Below the pieces are notes generated by a model that was given only the letters and a program-made list of their open reading frames with translations, searched no databases and had not been told where the DNA came from. A stretch of DNA of 64,000 nucleotides from positions 1-64,000 of the forward strand of contig JADDOH010023139.1 of assembly GCA_016648135.1 (NCBI GenBank). The letters are read 5' to 3'. This DNA is from Agrypnia vestita (taxonomy: Eukaryota > Arthropoda > Insecta > Trichoptera > Phryganeidae). Of this stretch, positions 12,740 to 24,009 are shown in pieces. The translations under genes and the position numbers were made by a program. Each line of letters begins with the position of its first letter. Positions within the stretch are counted from its first letter, which is position 1.

Positions 12740-13064
12740 TATTACATACAAAAGGAATGTCAAAGTACACTTATGTATTTTGTTCTAGAAAATGAAAGGT
12801 TAAGCTTTTCATGGAACGTAATCTAATCCTAAGCAATTCAATTGTTTGTATTCTAAGGGTACGCGCGCACTACGAGTTTTTCGCCGCGCGGCAAAAAAAC
12901 CTGCGGTATTTTGACGTGCGGCGAAAACAGCAGTCGCGCGCGCTACGGCATAATGCCGCTGATCAGTTTGAAAATGGATTTAGTAGAAATAGTTTATATT
13001 TCCACTCTCGTACTTAGAGCTCGCAAAAAAAGCGGTTCTGGTACATCCTCTAATTCGTGATCAT

Positions 13065-13253
13065 TTGAACAACGGACAGTTCTTTAAAATATTTGGTGAA
13101 CTTAACGATTACCCCGAAAAATTCTTCCAATATTATCGAATGAATAAAGAATGTTTTTATAAACTTTTAAAATTAGTTGAACCTTCTATCACATATAAAA
13201 ATACTCCATTCAGAAATGTTTTATGTTTCTATCACTATATTCTTTTGAAGTAA
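13065..13253 (+). pseudogene. Harbinger nuclease, N-terminal fragment
   Basis: The open part includes FFKIFGELNDYPEKFFQYYR, MNKECFYKLLKLVEPSI and NTPFRN, the recognisable N-terminal region of HARBI1-type transposases just before their helix bundle. After FRN the match stops and a stop codon follows at 13251. The DDE catalytic region is missing, so this is a truncated gene inside the deleted element. Confidence 0.75.
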
Positions 13254-13347
13254 TATCATACAATGGTGGTCTTCTCTCAACTTTCGTAATAAGCATTTCA
13301 ATATTAAAATCTTCATCCAGATCAGCAGAATTATTGCTTGTAGCCAT
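13210..13347 (-). pseudogene. Harbinger MADF-like DNA-binding protein, N-terminal fragment
   Basis: From the ATG at 13347 the frame reads MATSNNSADLDEDFNIEMLI, then VERRPPLYDITSKEY and SDRNIK, the first half of a MADF domain (usual form: I..V..RP.LWD....Y..R). Harbinger elements normally carry such a second protein that binds DNA and helps the nuclease. It stops after RNIKHF, where the deletion joins it to the opposing nuclease fragment; the two frames overlap by 44 bases. Confidence 0.65.
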
Positions 13348-13759
13348 TGTTCTTTCACATAAAATATTATATGGTACAGGTACAGGCAAACTTCTTAAAT
13401 TTTTTTGGCATTGTGGGGGAATGCGCAGAAGACAAAATTTGGGTCTCTTTGGTGGAATTGTACATGCGCAAACTTCCCCCCCACTACGCCGAAAAATTTC
13501 AAGATGTTTGCCGGCTACTGTAACAGTGAAACAGCGCGTAGTGCGCGCGGTCAAGACTTTAAAAAGATGCGTTATTTTGCGCTGACCGCCGCGCTGCAAG
13601 CGAGTTGTAATATGTTACATATTTTTCACCGCTGCATTATTTCGCCGCTAAGTGCGCGCAATACGATTCAAAACCCTTTTTACAACACTGCGGTGCGACA
13701 TTATGCCGCAGCGTTTTTTCACCGCGCGGCGATAAACTCGTAGTGCGCGCTTACCCTAT

Positions 13760-14630
13760 GAATTGGGTTTTTCGACCAACTAGGCAATTAAGGATATTAT
13801 TTGTGTAGTTAAATATAAATGTACATAATAAATAATATTGACATAACTGATGCGGCTCTTGTACTGTGAGGATTAGCGAGATAATCTTATTTGTACTTTG
13901 CTTTTTTCCCAGATTTTCCAGATTTAGCCAGATTAGCTTATTTTCACTGATAAAGGAATTTGCAGGAAGCCTTCCCTTGTTTTGATATTTGGCAATACCT
14001 TTAAAAATAAACTATTTTTATTGGTATATACATAACTGAGAGAGTATCACTATCCTTCGATACCTATTTCAATAAAAATTTCGTGTTCCGAAAAATCAAA
14101 TTGTGCTAGGATTTTCAAATCCAAAGTTTAGAAATTGAAATGAGGTTTACATAAAATGTATAACTTTGAAAGGTTTATTATAAAATAATGTATAATCCAG
14201 AAAAAGCTTACTTCATTTCTGTCGTCATTATAAACTTCATCCTTAAGTGTGTTTTCTGAAGATACGTTAGAAAATGTTAAGGGATAGTTTATTTTTAGTT
14301 CCTTGTGCCAATGGGTATATTACATACATTAAATTACAAATACATACATTACATACTTTTTTACTTTCAAAATTTACTCCAGGTATCTCTTCCAAATTCT
14401 GACTAGAAGTGGTATTTTGAATTTTGTCAACCTATTGAAAATAGAAAATTATGAATGACAACCGTAATAAAAATTTTAACACATTATAAAGAAAAGAGTA
14501 TCAACTTACCTTTTTATTATTTTCTTCATTTTTTACCATATGACATCCTCTTAAGAGAAACATTTTAATTGCGAACGGATGTTTTATAAAAAATACACAG
14601 ACAATAATTGTTTTTATACAATATATATAT
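13760..14630. other. Intergenic, no gene seen
   Basis: AT-rich sequence with no coding frames or transposon ends that I can support. Confidence 0.45.
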
Positions 14631-14640
14631 ATTTTTTTTT

Positions 14641-14816
14641 TAACAGAGATGTGAACGCGGAATACATGTCACGTCAATATTCTCACTATTTTCAAACTAA
14701 GCTAAATGCTTATGCTATGAAAATAGGACTAACTTGCTAGTCTGGAGTGAGGTTCGAACCCACGACCTTTGGATTACGAGGCAAGTATCCTAACCATAAG
14801 ACCACTAAGCTACTCA
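14641..14816 (-). mobile_element. tRNA-derived SINE (copy B)
   Basis: The best-preserved copy. On the minus strand the head TAGCTTAGTGGTCTTATGG leads to a B-box GTGGGTTCGAACC, then the body TTAGTCCTATTTTCATAGCA and ACGTGACATGTATTCCGCG, then an A tail (T run at 14631-14640). It matches copy A over its whole length and copy C in reverse orientation. Confidence 0.78.
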
Positions 14817-15394
14817 ATAATTACTATTAAATAATAACGATCACGCACAATTATTGTTTTTCACACCGCAAGGAACACACTATATAAATAATCTTACGAA
14901 GAGGAATAAATTATAAAACCAACAACAAAAATACTTAACTAAAGAAGTTCATAAACTTTTTTTATCTGTTAACCATGAAAATCCATAAACTATTATTTAA
15001 AAATATTTAACTAGAAAGAACACAATGACAGCTGATTTGATTCTGACAGTACCTGCAGATGGTCGAATAATAGCTATTTCATTGAGAGACACAACGAAGA
15101 CAAGTTTTCAATTTTGCCGCCAGTAAAAGTGATTTGATGATTTTTACCTGGACAGAATTATTGAAAATTTTCTAATGATGAGTTTTACCACTAAATAACT
15201 TTGAATAGAGAGGGAATATTCACTTTCTGATTTTTTATTGAGATAGAGATTGAAAATATGAATATTGGTATTCATAACTCATTTTATCCCAAAAGTGCAC
15301 TTAGTTATTACCTCTAAAGGGACGATATTGGTAAATTCTATTTTAACTGTGAATGTCTTCTAAAATAATGTAAATTTATTAGAGATCTTACTGG

Positions 15395-15681
15395 AGGCAT
15401 GGACATGGAGGACATGGAGGCGTTGATCCACTTGAGGTCGGATCGATGGCCCCGGCAGTGGGTGAAGCTAGGAGTCCGGGCAGGGTGGGCCGAACCCTGA
15501 CCCAGGGGATAGGCCGGGTCGGTGTGTCAGAATCAATGTGGTGGAGATCATTGAAGTGGCGTAGCAGCGATCTCGTTCCTGAAATACTGCAGATGCAGCA
15601 ACGGGAGGTCGTGTCAGACCTTCCCTGGTTACCGATTATCAAGGAAGTTTTAAGCAATTAGACCACGCGCTCGCAAGCAAG
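15395..15681 (+). other. GC-rich exon-like block ending in a strong splice donor
   Basis: A sharp GC island in AT-rich surroundings. One frame is open from about 15370 to 15661 and ends SSDLVPEILQMQQREVV ... IIKEVLSN. Twenty bases after its stop the block ends with GCAAG followed by GTGAGTG, a near-perfect donor. The protein is not recognised. It could be a first exon that is mostly untranslated, or part of an old transposon. Confidence 0.3.
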
Positions 15682-16589
15682 GTGAGTGCCCACATATATT
15701 TCTATTTTGCCATTGGAATGTTTGGAGTGTAAATTCACAAGAAATTTTTGCATTATGAAGACGACACGATTAATGATTAATTAGATGATAATTGTATTAA
15801 AATTTAAAATTTTTTACTTTACAATTGTATTTTATGCGTTGTCTTCACCGCCGTAGGTAGATCGTGGATTGAGCCTTGTAATAAGATATAATAACTATTT
15901 GTAATGAGAAACCTAACTTTTGTCACTCCCTTGGAGGTGAACATAATGCATTGTGCTAGATATGGAATCTGTTTTGGGGTAATTTTGTTAACGATGAAAG
16001 ATGAATGGGAGAAATTATTGTAAAAAATTAGTTCAATAAATTTTCGAGCATTCATATTGTTAACTAGAGTTTTATTATGTGAACCTATCTTCTCATGGAA
16101 CAGATGGTGTTAGTAATCTGTCGGTCATCATTGTGTGTATGCGCCGGAGCCTATTTCATTAGTAATGTGTCGGTCATCTTTTCGGTCGTTTAGAAATGGC
16201 CGTCGGCCTTAACCTTGAGGATAGCGTGAAAAGTCACATGTTTCTCTAATGATGCTAGTCGGCGATGGCATTTGGTTTTTTTATCATAAGGATGAGACGC
16301 CAACGTTATATATGGCGCCCTGTACTTGGTGGCTTTCGGTGAAGCAGGAGCTGACCTGCATTTTTGGGGCACCAACCTCATATATTGTGCCCAAGACGTC
16401 GAGGAATTTTGTAAAATCCTGTGGTAGTTAATGTCTAAAAAGTTCTGGTTTTTTTAGCATCTTGTAGAGGATTTGACAGCAGTGACGTCCAAAAATAATG
16501 TGTTCGATGAAAAAATGAGGTTCAAAAAAATATTGCAAAATTATATGCAATGATATCTAATAATTTTGTATTTGGAGCTGTTTTTCTAG

Positions 16590-16757
16590 GCAGATTATGT
16601 ATGCCTCCTTTCGGACGGACAAAATGGACTATTGGATTCAGAGGAAGATAGCGGAAGCTGTAAAATGGTTGAAATAGGGACGAGTAGATCGTATAAAACA
16701 AGCCAAGTACCGTTTTTCTTTAAATTTAAAATCGCTTGTTATCTTCTAGAGAAGTAA
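16590..16757 (+). other. Candidate terminal coding exon, unrecognised
   Basis: After TTTTTCTAG a frame stays open for 55 codons (ADYVCLLSDGQNGLLDSEED, then SCKMVEIGTSRSYK) before a TAA. The acidic/polar composition looks like protein. I do not recognise it and cannot link it to a neighbour. Confidence 0.22.
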
Positions 16758-17249
16758 AGAGTTAAATTTTATTTTTTCCTCACCATGTCTGTTACTTATT
16801 TAAGTAGTGTATAAAACTGAAAAATATTTCAAAGACTTATTGGAATTAAATTTGCATAAATTAGATAATTATATTATCCTGATCAATGGGGAATTGATTG
16901 ATAAAAAAATGTAGAGAATTAAATTATGTGCTAATAATCTTTTTTGTTGCAAAAACTAGATTCATGAGAGGTTGACGCATACACACAGTCGTGAGAAGGG
17001 AGACGGTTCCACACTTCTGGTGGTCTGCATATCGTAAATTTGCATTTTTGACAATGACAAGAGATGTCTTCCTAAAAATCGCATCGGCGCTAAGTGTTCT
17101 GGTTTTCGTTCTGTTATGTTCCAGCGTTTGATAAGAGTATTATCATCCCTCGGGGTTGCAAAGTGCACCACCATGCACCCGGAGAACTTATCTATACTGG
17201 CGTACGTGACGAAACGCAACGCATTGTATCGGTATAAAGGTTCACTCTC

Positions 17250-17400
17250 CTAATCTATATAAGGGCATATCAGTCGTTTCAGCCCTGTCAATCTAATTTT
17301 GGTTGTATTACATCTCACACGTGTTTGTTACTGTATTATTTTCAATAAATAGTTCAAACTTTCCAAGTGTTTCCTTGTGAAATTGAAGCATTGAGAAGAA
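17250..17400 (+). promoter_or_regulatory. Promoter plus polyadenylation block, possibly a solo LTR
   Basis: A TATA box in CTATATAAGGGC (17256) lies upstream of CATATCAGTCGTTTCAG, whose TCAGTC resembles an arthropod initiator, and AATAAA follows at 17344. This compact order (TATA, initiator, poly(A) signal within about 90 bp) is that of an LTR U3-R region. No matching second copy was found in the window. Confidence 0.3.
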
Positions 17401-18019
17401 GAAGAAAACCATCCTGAAATCCGCTTCCTGCTGTCTATAAAACAATTTGTTCCACTTTAGGGTGTAGCAGTTCGAAAACGCATTAATTATAAAGGAGGTG
17501 ACGGGTACATGGAAGAGATTTTAGTTTAAAAGACGTTCCCACAGCCCCATCGGCCACATCTGTTTGTAATATAAACTGCACGTATGATAACAGGATAATG
17601 GTTCTTTTTCTCGTCACTACTTGTTTCGTATGAAATTTTAGCATCACGTACTTAGTACTTATCTAGAATTAATGGGATCCCAATTAAGTAGGTTACTGTA
17701 ATTAATTAATAATAATTAATTAATAAGGAAAACTAGGTGCGTTATTTTTGTATAATTGTTGGTACCTATTGTATATTTGGTATGGATAATTTTGTCTGCT
17801 ATGCTATAATTATTAGTAGCATTAATAATAGATTTGTTTGAAGAGTCATGTTCTTTTAGACAGCGTAGGTATGTAGTATCGGTATACATCACTTTGGTGT
17901 CGTTAGATTAGGTAACATTGATGTTAATTATTTGTGTTTATAGTTAAGTACTTTATGTGTATGTTACATTGAATTTTAATACCTACCTAATTATATTTGT
18001 CTAAGAATAAGTGATTATA

Positions 18020-18815
18020 CAGGGGTACAAGGGGGGTAGTCCGTGGGTGGGAGTGCCCAGGACAATTGGATGAAGATGTGAGACGTGGGCCAATAAAAAA
18101 ACTTTGAGTCAGGCCTATCGTCATCATCGGTTCGAAGTATAGGTCGGCAGCCAATGATACCCATGTGATGTGTGCGAAACGTTGAACACACCCGCCGGGG
18201 TCGGGGGTTAAGGGCTCCGGGAGCCGAGAAGTACAGACAGATCTTGACGGGCCGCGCTAGAGTTCGGAGCGTGAGAGTTCGCAACGAGCTGTGTTACGTG
18301 CGATGTGAAAAACAATTCGGAATCGTGAAAGGTCACCGTACGAGTGGTAGTCTAGAGAGACCGAAACCGGACAGAGTGAAAAATGGTCGTGAGTGAACAT
18401 TGACTGTTGAACAGTTCGGGAACGCCGGAAGTTATCAGCGGTAGGAAGTACGCGCGGCAAGCGGAGACGATGAACCGAGCGCGACGGCCAGTGCGTTGGG
18501 CACCAGGTGTGCAACGGTCAGACGGCGGAGGAAGCGACGTACTAGTGGAGCACGGTCGAACCAGGAAACCCGCCGTCAAGGAAAAGAGCAGCAGACGACG
18601 ACGAGGAGGAAGACGAACCGAAAGGGACGACTCGCCTTACTAACGGCCAGTCGTTCAGGAGAAGAGAGAAAACAAGCTGAAAGGAACGGCCACCCAATTG
18701 ACGGCCGGTCGGTCGCAAGAAGACGAGGAGGTCTGGCTGACCAAGAACGAATCGTCAAGTGCGTTAACGGGGCTGTGACGGGGCCCCCGCTCCAAGAAAG
18801 GCTAGGCATTAATTG
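18020..18815 (+). other. GC-rich block, possible 5' untranslated exon or transposon leader
   Basis: Nearly 800 bp of GC-rich, purine-rich sequence (many CGACGG, GACGACG, AAGAAGACG motifs) with overlapping Arg-rich open frames in several phases on both strands. Overlapping frames of this kind reflect composition, not coding. It ends shortly before ATTGAGGTAGAAT, which could serve as a donor. It is unlike anything else in the window. Confidence 0.3.
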
Positions 18816-19616
18816 AGGTAGAATTAGTTTTTCCTAGCATAAGGTATTTCTGTCTCGGTTTTAGATATCCGCATCTAACTGTAAGACAATGAAAAAGACC
18901 ACTATCCTGTTTCTAGCATTCAATTCATTGTTATACAGAAAAAGTAACACTTAACATTTCACCTGCCCACCTTCCTACAACAGACCAACAGTGATACGAA
19001 GGAGGATCTAAAAGGGAGATCGTATCACCGTAAAAATGTTGGATGTAATGTTAAAATTGTTGTGATCAAAAAGGCATAATTTGTGAGGTAGACTAATAAT
19101 TATGACAAAATTCAATTCTACACAATAATTTAAATATTGTTAATGTGATATTTAAAATTGTAGCATAATTTTATGTCACAAATATCCACGAGAAGGTATT
19201 TTGATGCAATGTCTCTTGTATGGAACCGGGTAGATGCCAATTGGTGTGAAAATTGCAACATTAAAAACCACATGTGCTTAAAAATTGTTGTAACAATGTT
19301 TAATTTTCAGCCGAATGTTTCGTAACATACAGAGTTTATTTAAAAAAAAACCAAAAAAACAAGTTTTTACAATACTCCCTTTCTTATTTTCGGGTTTCGT
19401 GTCTACCAGATTCGTTGGAGTATATTCATACAACTTACTGAGTTCTATGAAAAAAACATTAAAAATTTAAAAAAATCCAAGTTTATACTATAATTATTAA
19501 TTTTTAAACGAAAATTTTATAGATCTTCTTGATCGTCGCCACGAGTCTGCTTGCAAAGTTTCAGCTCGATTGGATCACGGGAAAAGGGTCAAAAATCGAT
19601 CCAAAGTTTTTTCGAC

Positions 19617-19641
19617 GGCAAGCAGGCAAGCAAGCAAGCAG
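19617..19641. repeat. (CAAG)n short tandem repeat
   Basis: GGCAAGCAGGCAAGCAAGCA and five more bases: a few tetranucleotide units. Confidence 0.7.
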
Positions 19642-20618
19642 ACGCCACGAGTTACTATAAAGGGATTAAAAATACCCACTAAGTTAGTTTCATGCGGAAG
19701 TCGGTTGTATGGGCAGTAGAAAAAATTACGGGCGGTAGTACCTAGTAGGATTGTGATTGTCGTGACTGGATCCAATCATAGTGGATCGAATCATTGACGA
19801 GGGAAGATCAGAACTACAAAAGCTTCCACGGACTGAACATCAAGTTAATTTTGGAAACCTACCTTAAAAATAAAATACGTATTGGACTTATTGAAATTTT
19901 GTGTATTTACTGAAGTGAAATGAATCGCCAACCGGTTTTACAAACAACAAGTACGTTTTCGTTTTCGAAAATGGGACGGATAATTATAAAAATTCGGTGG
20001 AATTAAATCGAGTTTGATATTTTTTTTCCGGAGCGGATTCGTAAATAATTTTGCTTCTTGTATAAAACGGTTCTGTTTTCGGATATTTGAGGTAGAGTGG
20101 CATTACTAAAACCGGGGTAAGATTACGGGCTACGTGAATACTAGATATTTAACTGTTATGTAAATAATTCTACGATGCAATTTCTTTTTCTTCCTTTTCT
20201 CCATAAAGAGTCACAGTAGGAAGGGATTACTGGTTGGACCAGTTTTTAAAAAAAATTATGTTCGGGTTTAAATCTCTTTTAGTATTTTTTCACTTTTGAG
20301 ATCTGGCTCATTAGTTATAAAATTCACGAAGGTGGAATTTCGGTAAGATTAGACGTTGATCAGTTTTGTCTATGCTGTAAATTACCAAATATATTATTAT
20401 TGTACCATCTCTATGTTGATCAGATCCGAAATGGGAATTTATTGTAGAGAAAATTAAAATTCTTTTGAAAGGCTGTAATTGTTGTACCCCGTCTTTATTT
20501 CTTTGCTCAGACTATGCTGCGATACAGTAACTTATTTTATAATAGAGGAAGTTAGAGTTTAAATTGAAAATGGCGTTAATTGCAAGGTTATTGTATGAGA
20601 TTTTACCTTCTATTCCAG

Positions 20619-20696
20619 GCTGCGCGGGAAGCGATTAGGATAATCCGCAAGCAGGAGTCATGCCTGGTGCAGATTCAGCAGAACGAGAAATCATAG
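20619..20696 (+). other. Candidate terminal coding exon, unrecognised
   Basis: TTCTATTCCAG is followed directly by an open frame of 25 codons, AAREAIRIIRKQESCLVQIQ then QNEKS and TAG. Its base composition is clearly richer in GC than the flanks, and the acceptor has a proper pyrimidine tract. The protein end looks like an amphipathic helix. I do not recognise the gene and found no certain upstream exon; the GC block at 18.0-18.8 kb is one candidate. Confidence 0.32.
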
Positions 20697-20912
20697 TCCG
20701 GAGAGAAGATATCCGACCAGAGAGGCTGGGTGACTCAAGGAAAATCTGGTGTTTCGTTTGTATTATTTATAAAGAAATAGTGGAGTAAAGAAAGAGGGTA
20801 TTCCGGTAGAAATTTTCGGTGATGTTGAGCGTCTAATAGAAATGCTAGGTAAGCTAGGTATTCAGGGCCTAGGATTGGAATTTCCAGAGTTAGAAAAGAA
20901 AGCTAAATCGTG

Positions 20913-21240
20913 CTATTACCACTCATGCCAAATGTAATAGAAGCCAAAATATTAACTGGCAATGCTCAAGGAAAATAGGTTTTTTATTCCACGCATTCCT
21001 TTGATACCCACTGATATGCTTTTTGATTTTAAGCGTTTGCAATATTTAGTACGCCTTGCATATGCCATGACCATAAACAAAGCTCAAAGGGAGTCACTAA
21101 CAGCAGTTGGTATAAACTTGGAAAGTCCTATCTATATGTTGCTTACTCAAAAGTTGGGTCACCAAATAATTTATAAATTTTTGCCTATGGACACCTTGGG
21201 ATACAGGTTAAGTATGAGAGACTTTTTGAAAAAGATTTAA
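20913..21240 (+). pseudogene. Helitron helicase C-terminal remnant
   Basis: LMPNVIEAKILTGNAQGK in one frame, then after a one-base shift FFIPRIPLIP, FKRLQYLVRLAYAMTINKAQ and AVGINLESP. This is the end of the Pif1-like helicase of Helitrons (FIPRI.L.P; QFPVRLAFAMTINKAQGQS). The expected SHGQLYVA.SR segment is scrambled. No Rep domain and no CTRR hairpin end is seen nearby. Confidence 0.75.
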
Positions 21241-21249
21241 ATATTGTGA

Positions 21250-22105
21250 AAAAGTAATCCCAAAACTATAACCGTCGTTTATAACGGCAACTTAGAATAC
21301 TTAGATACAGAAATCCCGTCAAACTTTATGGAACAATTTATGTAAATATCACGACGCTATAGCACTATGACTTGCTACTCCGCAGAAACAAGCATTCTAC
21401 TTTAAAAATAAGATATTATGTTCTAGATACTCACATGCGAAGTCAAGCACGTTTCATGAACATCCCAGAGTTGTCATTTCAAAATTGGTCAGTACCTAAT
21501 CTATTTTATCTGGCCAGGATTGACTTAAACTATTAGTATTGTCACAAAAATATGGTAAATTTAAATAAAATTTCAATAGTAAATTCAATCAATATATTCC
21601 AATACATTTATTAAACAAACCTGGCGTAAATATTATATAATAAATATGTAATATACATTTAATACATAAAATCAATTTAATACAAAAACAAGAAATACCT
21701 TTAATACAAAAAAAAAACAAAAGATGAATGAATTTAAAAACAAATGCTATAATTATTGTAAAAATAGTATAGAATTGTGGAGCATAAGATTTATTATTTA
21801 TTGCATTAAAGATTGTACCATAGATTGGATCATACTTTAAAATATATTATTTTTTTTAATATAGATTGTACCGTAGATAAGATCATATTATAAAAAAAAT
21901 AAAAAATACATATTTACACAAATATTTATAGGAGTAAGATTTTTTAAACGTAAGTTTTAAATATAATATTATAATGCAATATTTAACAGGAAAATAAAAT
22001 ATATAAAAGAAATGTAGATTCAAACAAAAATACAATTTATAACAATATGAATGCTGCAGAGATGACTACATACGTGTACATGTACATCACAATGATTATT
22101 GCTAT
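21250..22105. other. 3' flank of the first Cys-rich gene
   Basis: AT-rich sequence downstream (on the minus strand) of the gene that ends at 22112. Several possible poly(A) signals on the minus strand (for example around 21790). No other gene seen. Confidence 0.4.
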
Positions 22106-22111
22106 TGTAAG

Positions 22112-24004
22112 TTAATTGTCGCATTTCAGAAAAGGCCACGAGGACTGCTGGATACAGTTATTCGGTTGAGTTTGGGCACACGTGTTACTCAAACAAGTCT
22201 CAGATTGTTGCTGATATATTACTTGTTGTGCAGGTTGTTCATAAACGACAGGTTGCTGCTGTTGTTGGTAAACCACAGGCTGTGGTTGTTGATAAATAAC
22301 TGGCTGTTGTTGTTGTTGTTGTTGGTAGACTACAGACTGTGGTTGTTGATAAATAATAGGTTGTTGTTGTTGGTAAACCATTGGCTGCGGCTGTTGATAA
22401 ACAATGGGCTGTTGTTGTTGTTGGTAAACTACAGGCTGTGGTTGTTGAACAATAACGGGCTCTTGTTGATATAGGACAGGCTGAGGTTGCTGTTGCATAA
22501 CAACTTGAGGTTGTTGAACGACGACAGGTTGCTGTTGATAAACTATGGATTGTGGTCGTGGAACAACGGCAGGTTGTTTTTGTTGGATAATAACTTGTCG
22601 GGGTTGTTGTTGATATACTACGGGTTGTGGCCGTTGAACAACGAGGGGTGGTTGTTGTTGGATAATAACAGGTCGTGGTTGTTGATATACTATAGGTTGC
22701 GGTCGTGGAACAGCTATGGGTGGCTGTTGATATACAATGGGTCGTGGTTGTTGAACGTAGACGTGGATTTGTGGACGAGCTTCCCTAACATTCATTGATT
22801 CCTCGATTTCATGTGTTTGTACTCCTTGCGTGCACTCAATTCCACATGCGTGGCGTCTTCGTTTGTAGCATTTGTATTTGCTGTCAATCATTTCGCATTT
22901 TACAGGTTCTGTTATCAAACAGCAAACTGAATCTGTTTTTTCTTTTTCAGCGGTGTGATAGGTGTAGGATTCAGATTCATTTGTCATTTGTGAAGCATCG
23001 GATGCAGAATGAAGTACTACATTGTTGATATTCGTATTATTTATATTTGTTACAACATTTTCTACATTTGTACTATTCATACTATTTGTGATATCAATAA
23101 TATTTGAGATATTCGGCGTTACTCCAGGTGTATCAACTTGTTTAACAATCGATTCTCTTGTAAAACTGCTTGATGTTATAGGTGTTGACACACTTAATCT
23201 TTCAATTTCAGGTTCTTTGATGGATATAAGCTTGCACATATCGTTTATTAAAACTGTTCCTGGAGGACAAACACAACGTTCTCCGCTATAAATCATGGTG
23301 GATGGACATTCTACACACTGATCTCCTAAAATATATGAATTGTAAGGACACATTACGCAGATCCCACCCTTCAAGAAACTATTTTTGGGACACGAAATTT
23401 CTCTAACGCAAGATCCGTCAACAAGACTACTTCCAGATGGGCATGTAGGAGCAATATTCTGACGTACACAAATACCATTCTGAAGAATACTGGATACAGG
23501 GCAGGTTGCAATACTGGGTGGAACACACGTCTTCTCGTATAACACCATCGAAGCACCGCAGCCTGTTGGTGTAGGAGTTTGGCAGCCCACAGAACTTCCT
23601 GCACAGATTGTTTGCACAGCACCACAATTCTGTGAACTTGATGAACAAGCGGTAGAATGTTGTTGACTCAAGCATACGCCGTTAGAGTATACGTTGTTTC
23701 CGAGACACTGAGTTTGTTGCGCGGCCTGGCAAAACCCGTTTGAGAACACAGTGTTCTGGGGGCAGATGCTCGTTGAAATTGGCACACAGTAGTTATCTTG
23801 TCTGATGGTTGCCGCTGGACATTGATGAATCTGACAGGATGCTCCACACCCAGATGCGCCCTGCAAACACTGGGAGTAAGTGCATGAAGTTTGTCCACTC
23901 ATACACTGACTATAGGAACGGTAGTCTGCTGAACCTCCGCAGGACTGCGCTTTTGTGAAGGATGAACAGTAAGCCAGAAAAACACATAACACCAATGCCG
24001 TTGC
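22112..24004 (-). CDS. Secreted Cys-rich protein with Gln/Tyr/Val repeat tail (paralogue 1)
   Basis: The visible exon starts after TATTTTTCAG at 24004 and reads ATALVLCVFLAYCSSFTKAQ, a signal peptide core, so a short first exon supplies the Met (not located). Numbering from the Leu at 23995: Cys modules of the type CP.....NG.C at 19-254; Ser/Thr/Asn linker 255-357 with NVENVVTNINNTNINN and N-glycosylation sequons; second Cys cluster 358-389 (CCLITEPVKC ... CYKRRRHACGIEC); repeats of the form PQPVVYQQ at 412-597; Cys-containing end NNCIQQSSWPFLKCDN. The gene is intact. It shares every part with the genes at 38.5 and 56.5 kb. The plan fits an extracellular structural, adhesive or mucin-like protein; this function is inferred, and I cannot name the family. 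Confidence 0.85.
   Translation of the reverse strand, partial: ATALVLCVFLAYCSSFTKAQSCGGSADYRSYSQCMSGQTSCTYSQCLQGASGCGASCQIHQCPAATIRQDNYCVPISTSICPQNTVFSNGFCQAAQQTQCLGNNVYSNGVCLSQQHSTACSSSSQNCGAVQTICAGSSVGCQTPTPTGCGASMVLYEKTCVPPSIATCPVSSILQNGICVRQNIAPTCPSGSSLVDGSCVREISCPKNSFLKGGICVMCPYNSYILGDQCVECPSTMIYSGERCVCPPGTVLINDMCKLISIKEPEIERLSVSTPITSSSFTRESIVKQVDTPGVTPNISNIIDITNSMNSTNVENVVTNINNTNINNVVLHSASDASQMTNESESYTYHTAEKEKTDSVCCLITEPVKCEMIDSKYKCYKRRRHACGIECTQGVQTHEIEESMNVREARPQIHVYVQQPRPIVYQQPPIAVPRPQPIVYQQPRPVIIQQQPPLVVQRPQPVVYQQQPRQVIIQQKQPAVVPRPQSIVYQQQPVVVQQPQVVMQQQPQPVLYQQEPVIVQQPQPVVYQQQQQPIVYQQPQPMVYQQQQPIIYQQPQSVVYQQQQQQQPVIYQQPQPVVYQQQQQPVVYEQPAQQVIYQQQSETCLSNTCAQTQPNNCIQQSSWPFLKCDN
22195..22770 (-). 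repeat. Coding minisatellite, Gln-rich tail of paralogue 1
   Basis: Degenerate repeats of about 24-36 bp encoding P-(Q/R)-P-(I/V)-V-Y-Q-Q with CAA/CAG runs of variable length. The unit order (Y-ended and I/V-ended repeats) becomes more regular toward the C-terminus, suggesting recent expansion there. Confidence 0.8.
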
Positions 24005-24009
24005 CTGAA

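Larger units (their letters stand above)
12857..13756. mobile_element. Internally deleted Harbinger (PIF) element
   Basis: About 50 bp of CpG-rich inverted ends: GGGTACGCGCGCACTACGAG on the left and, reverse-complemented, GGGTAAGCGCGCACTACGAG on the right, both continuing into TCGCCGCGCGG. Flanking triplets are TAA and TAT, close to the TWA target of this superfamily. The interior keeps the 5' portions of the two standard Harbinger genes, pointing at each other, with everything between them gone. Confidence 0.8.

Noticed and set aside
18172..18816. Arg-rich open frames in several phases of the GC-rich block
   Set aside because: Frames on both strands stay open because the region has few stops by composition; no homology or splice support.
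22166..22798. Leu-rich open frames on the plus strand opposite the Gln repeats of paralogue 1
   Set aside because: They are antisense shadows of CAA/CAG repeats (TTG/CTG read as Leu). The same happens opposite paralogue 3 (56710-57051) and paralogue 2 (39844-40299).
23371..23898. Overlapping minus-strand frames within paralogue 1 (and the equivalents at 57720-58252)
   Set aside because: They lie in other phases of a clearly coding exon and are conserved only because the main frame is.
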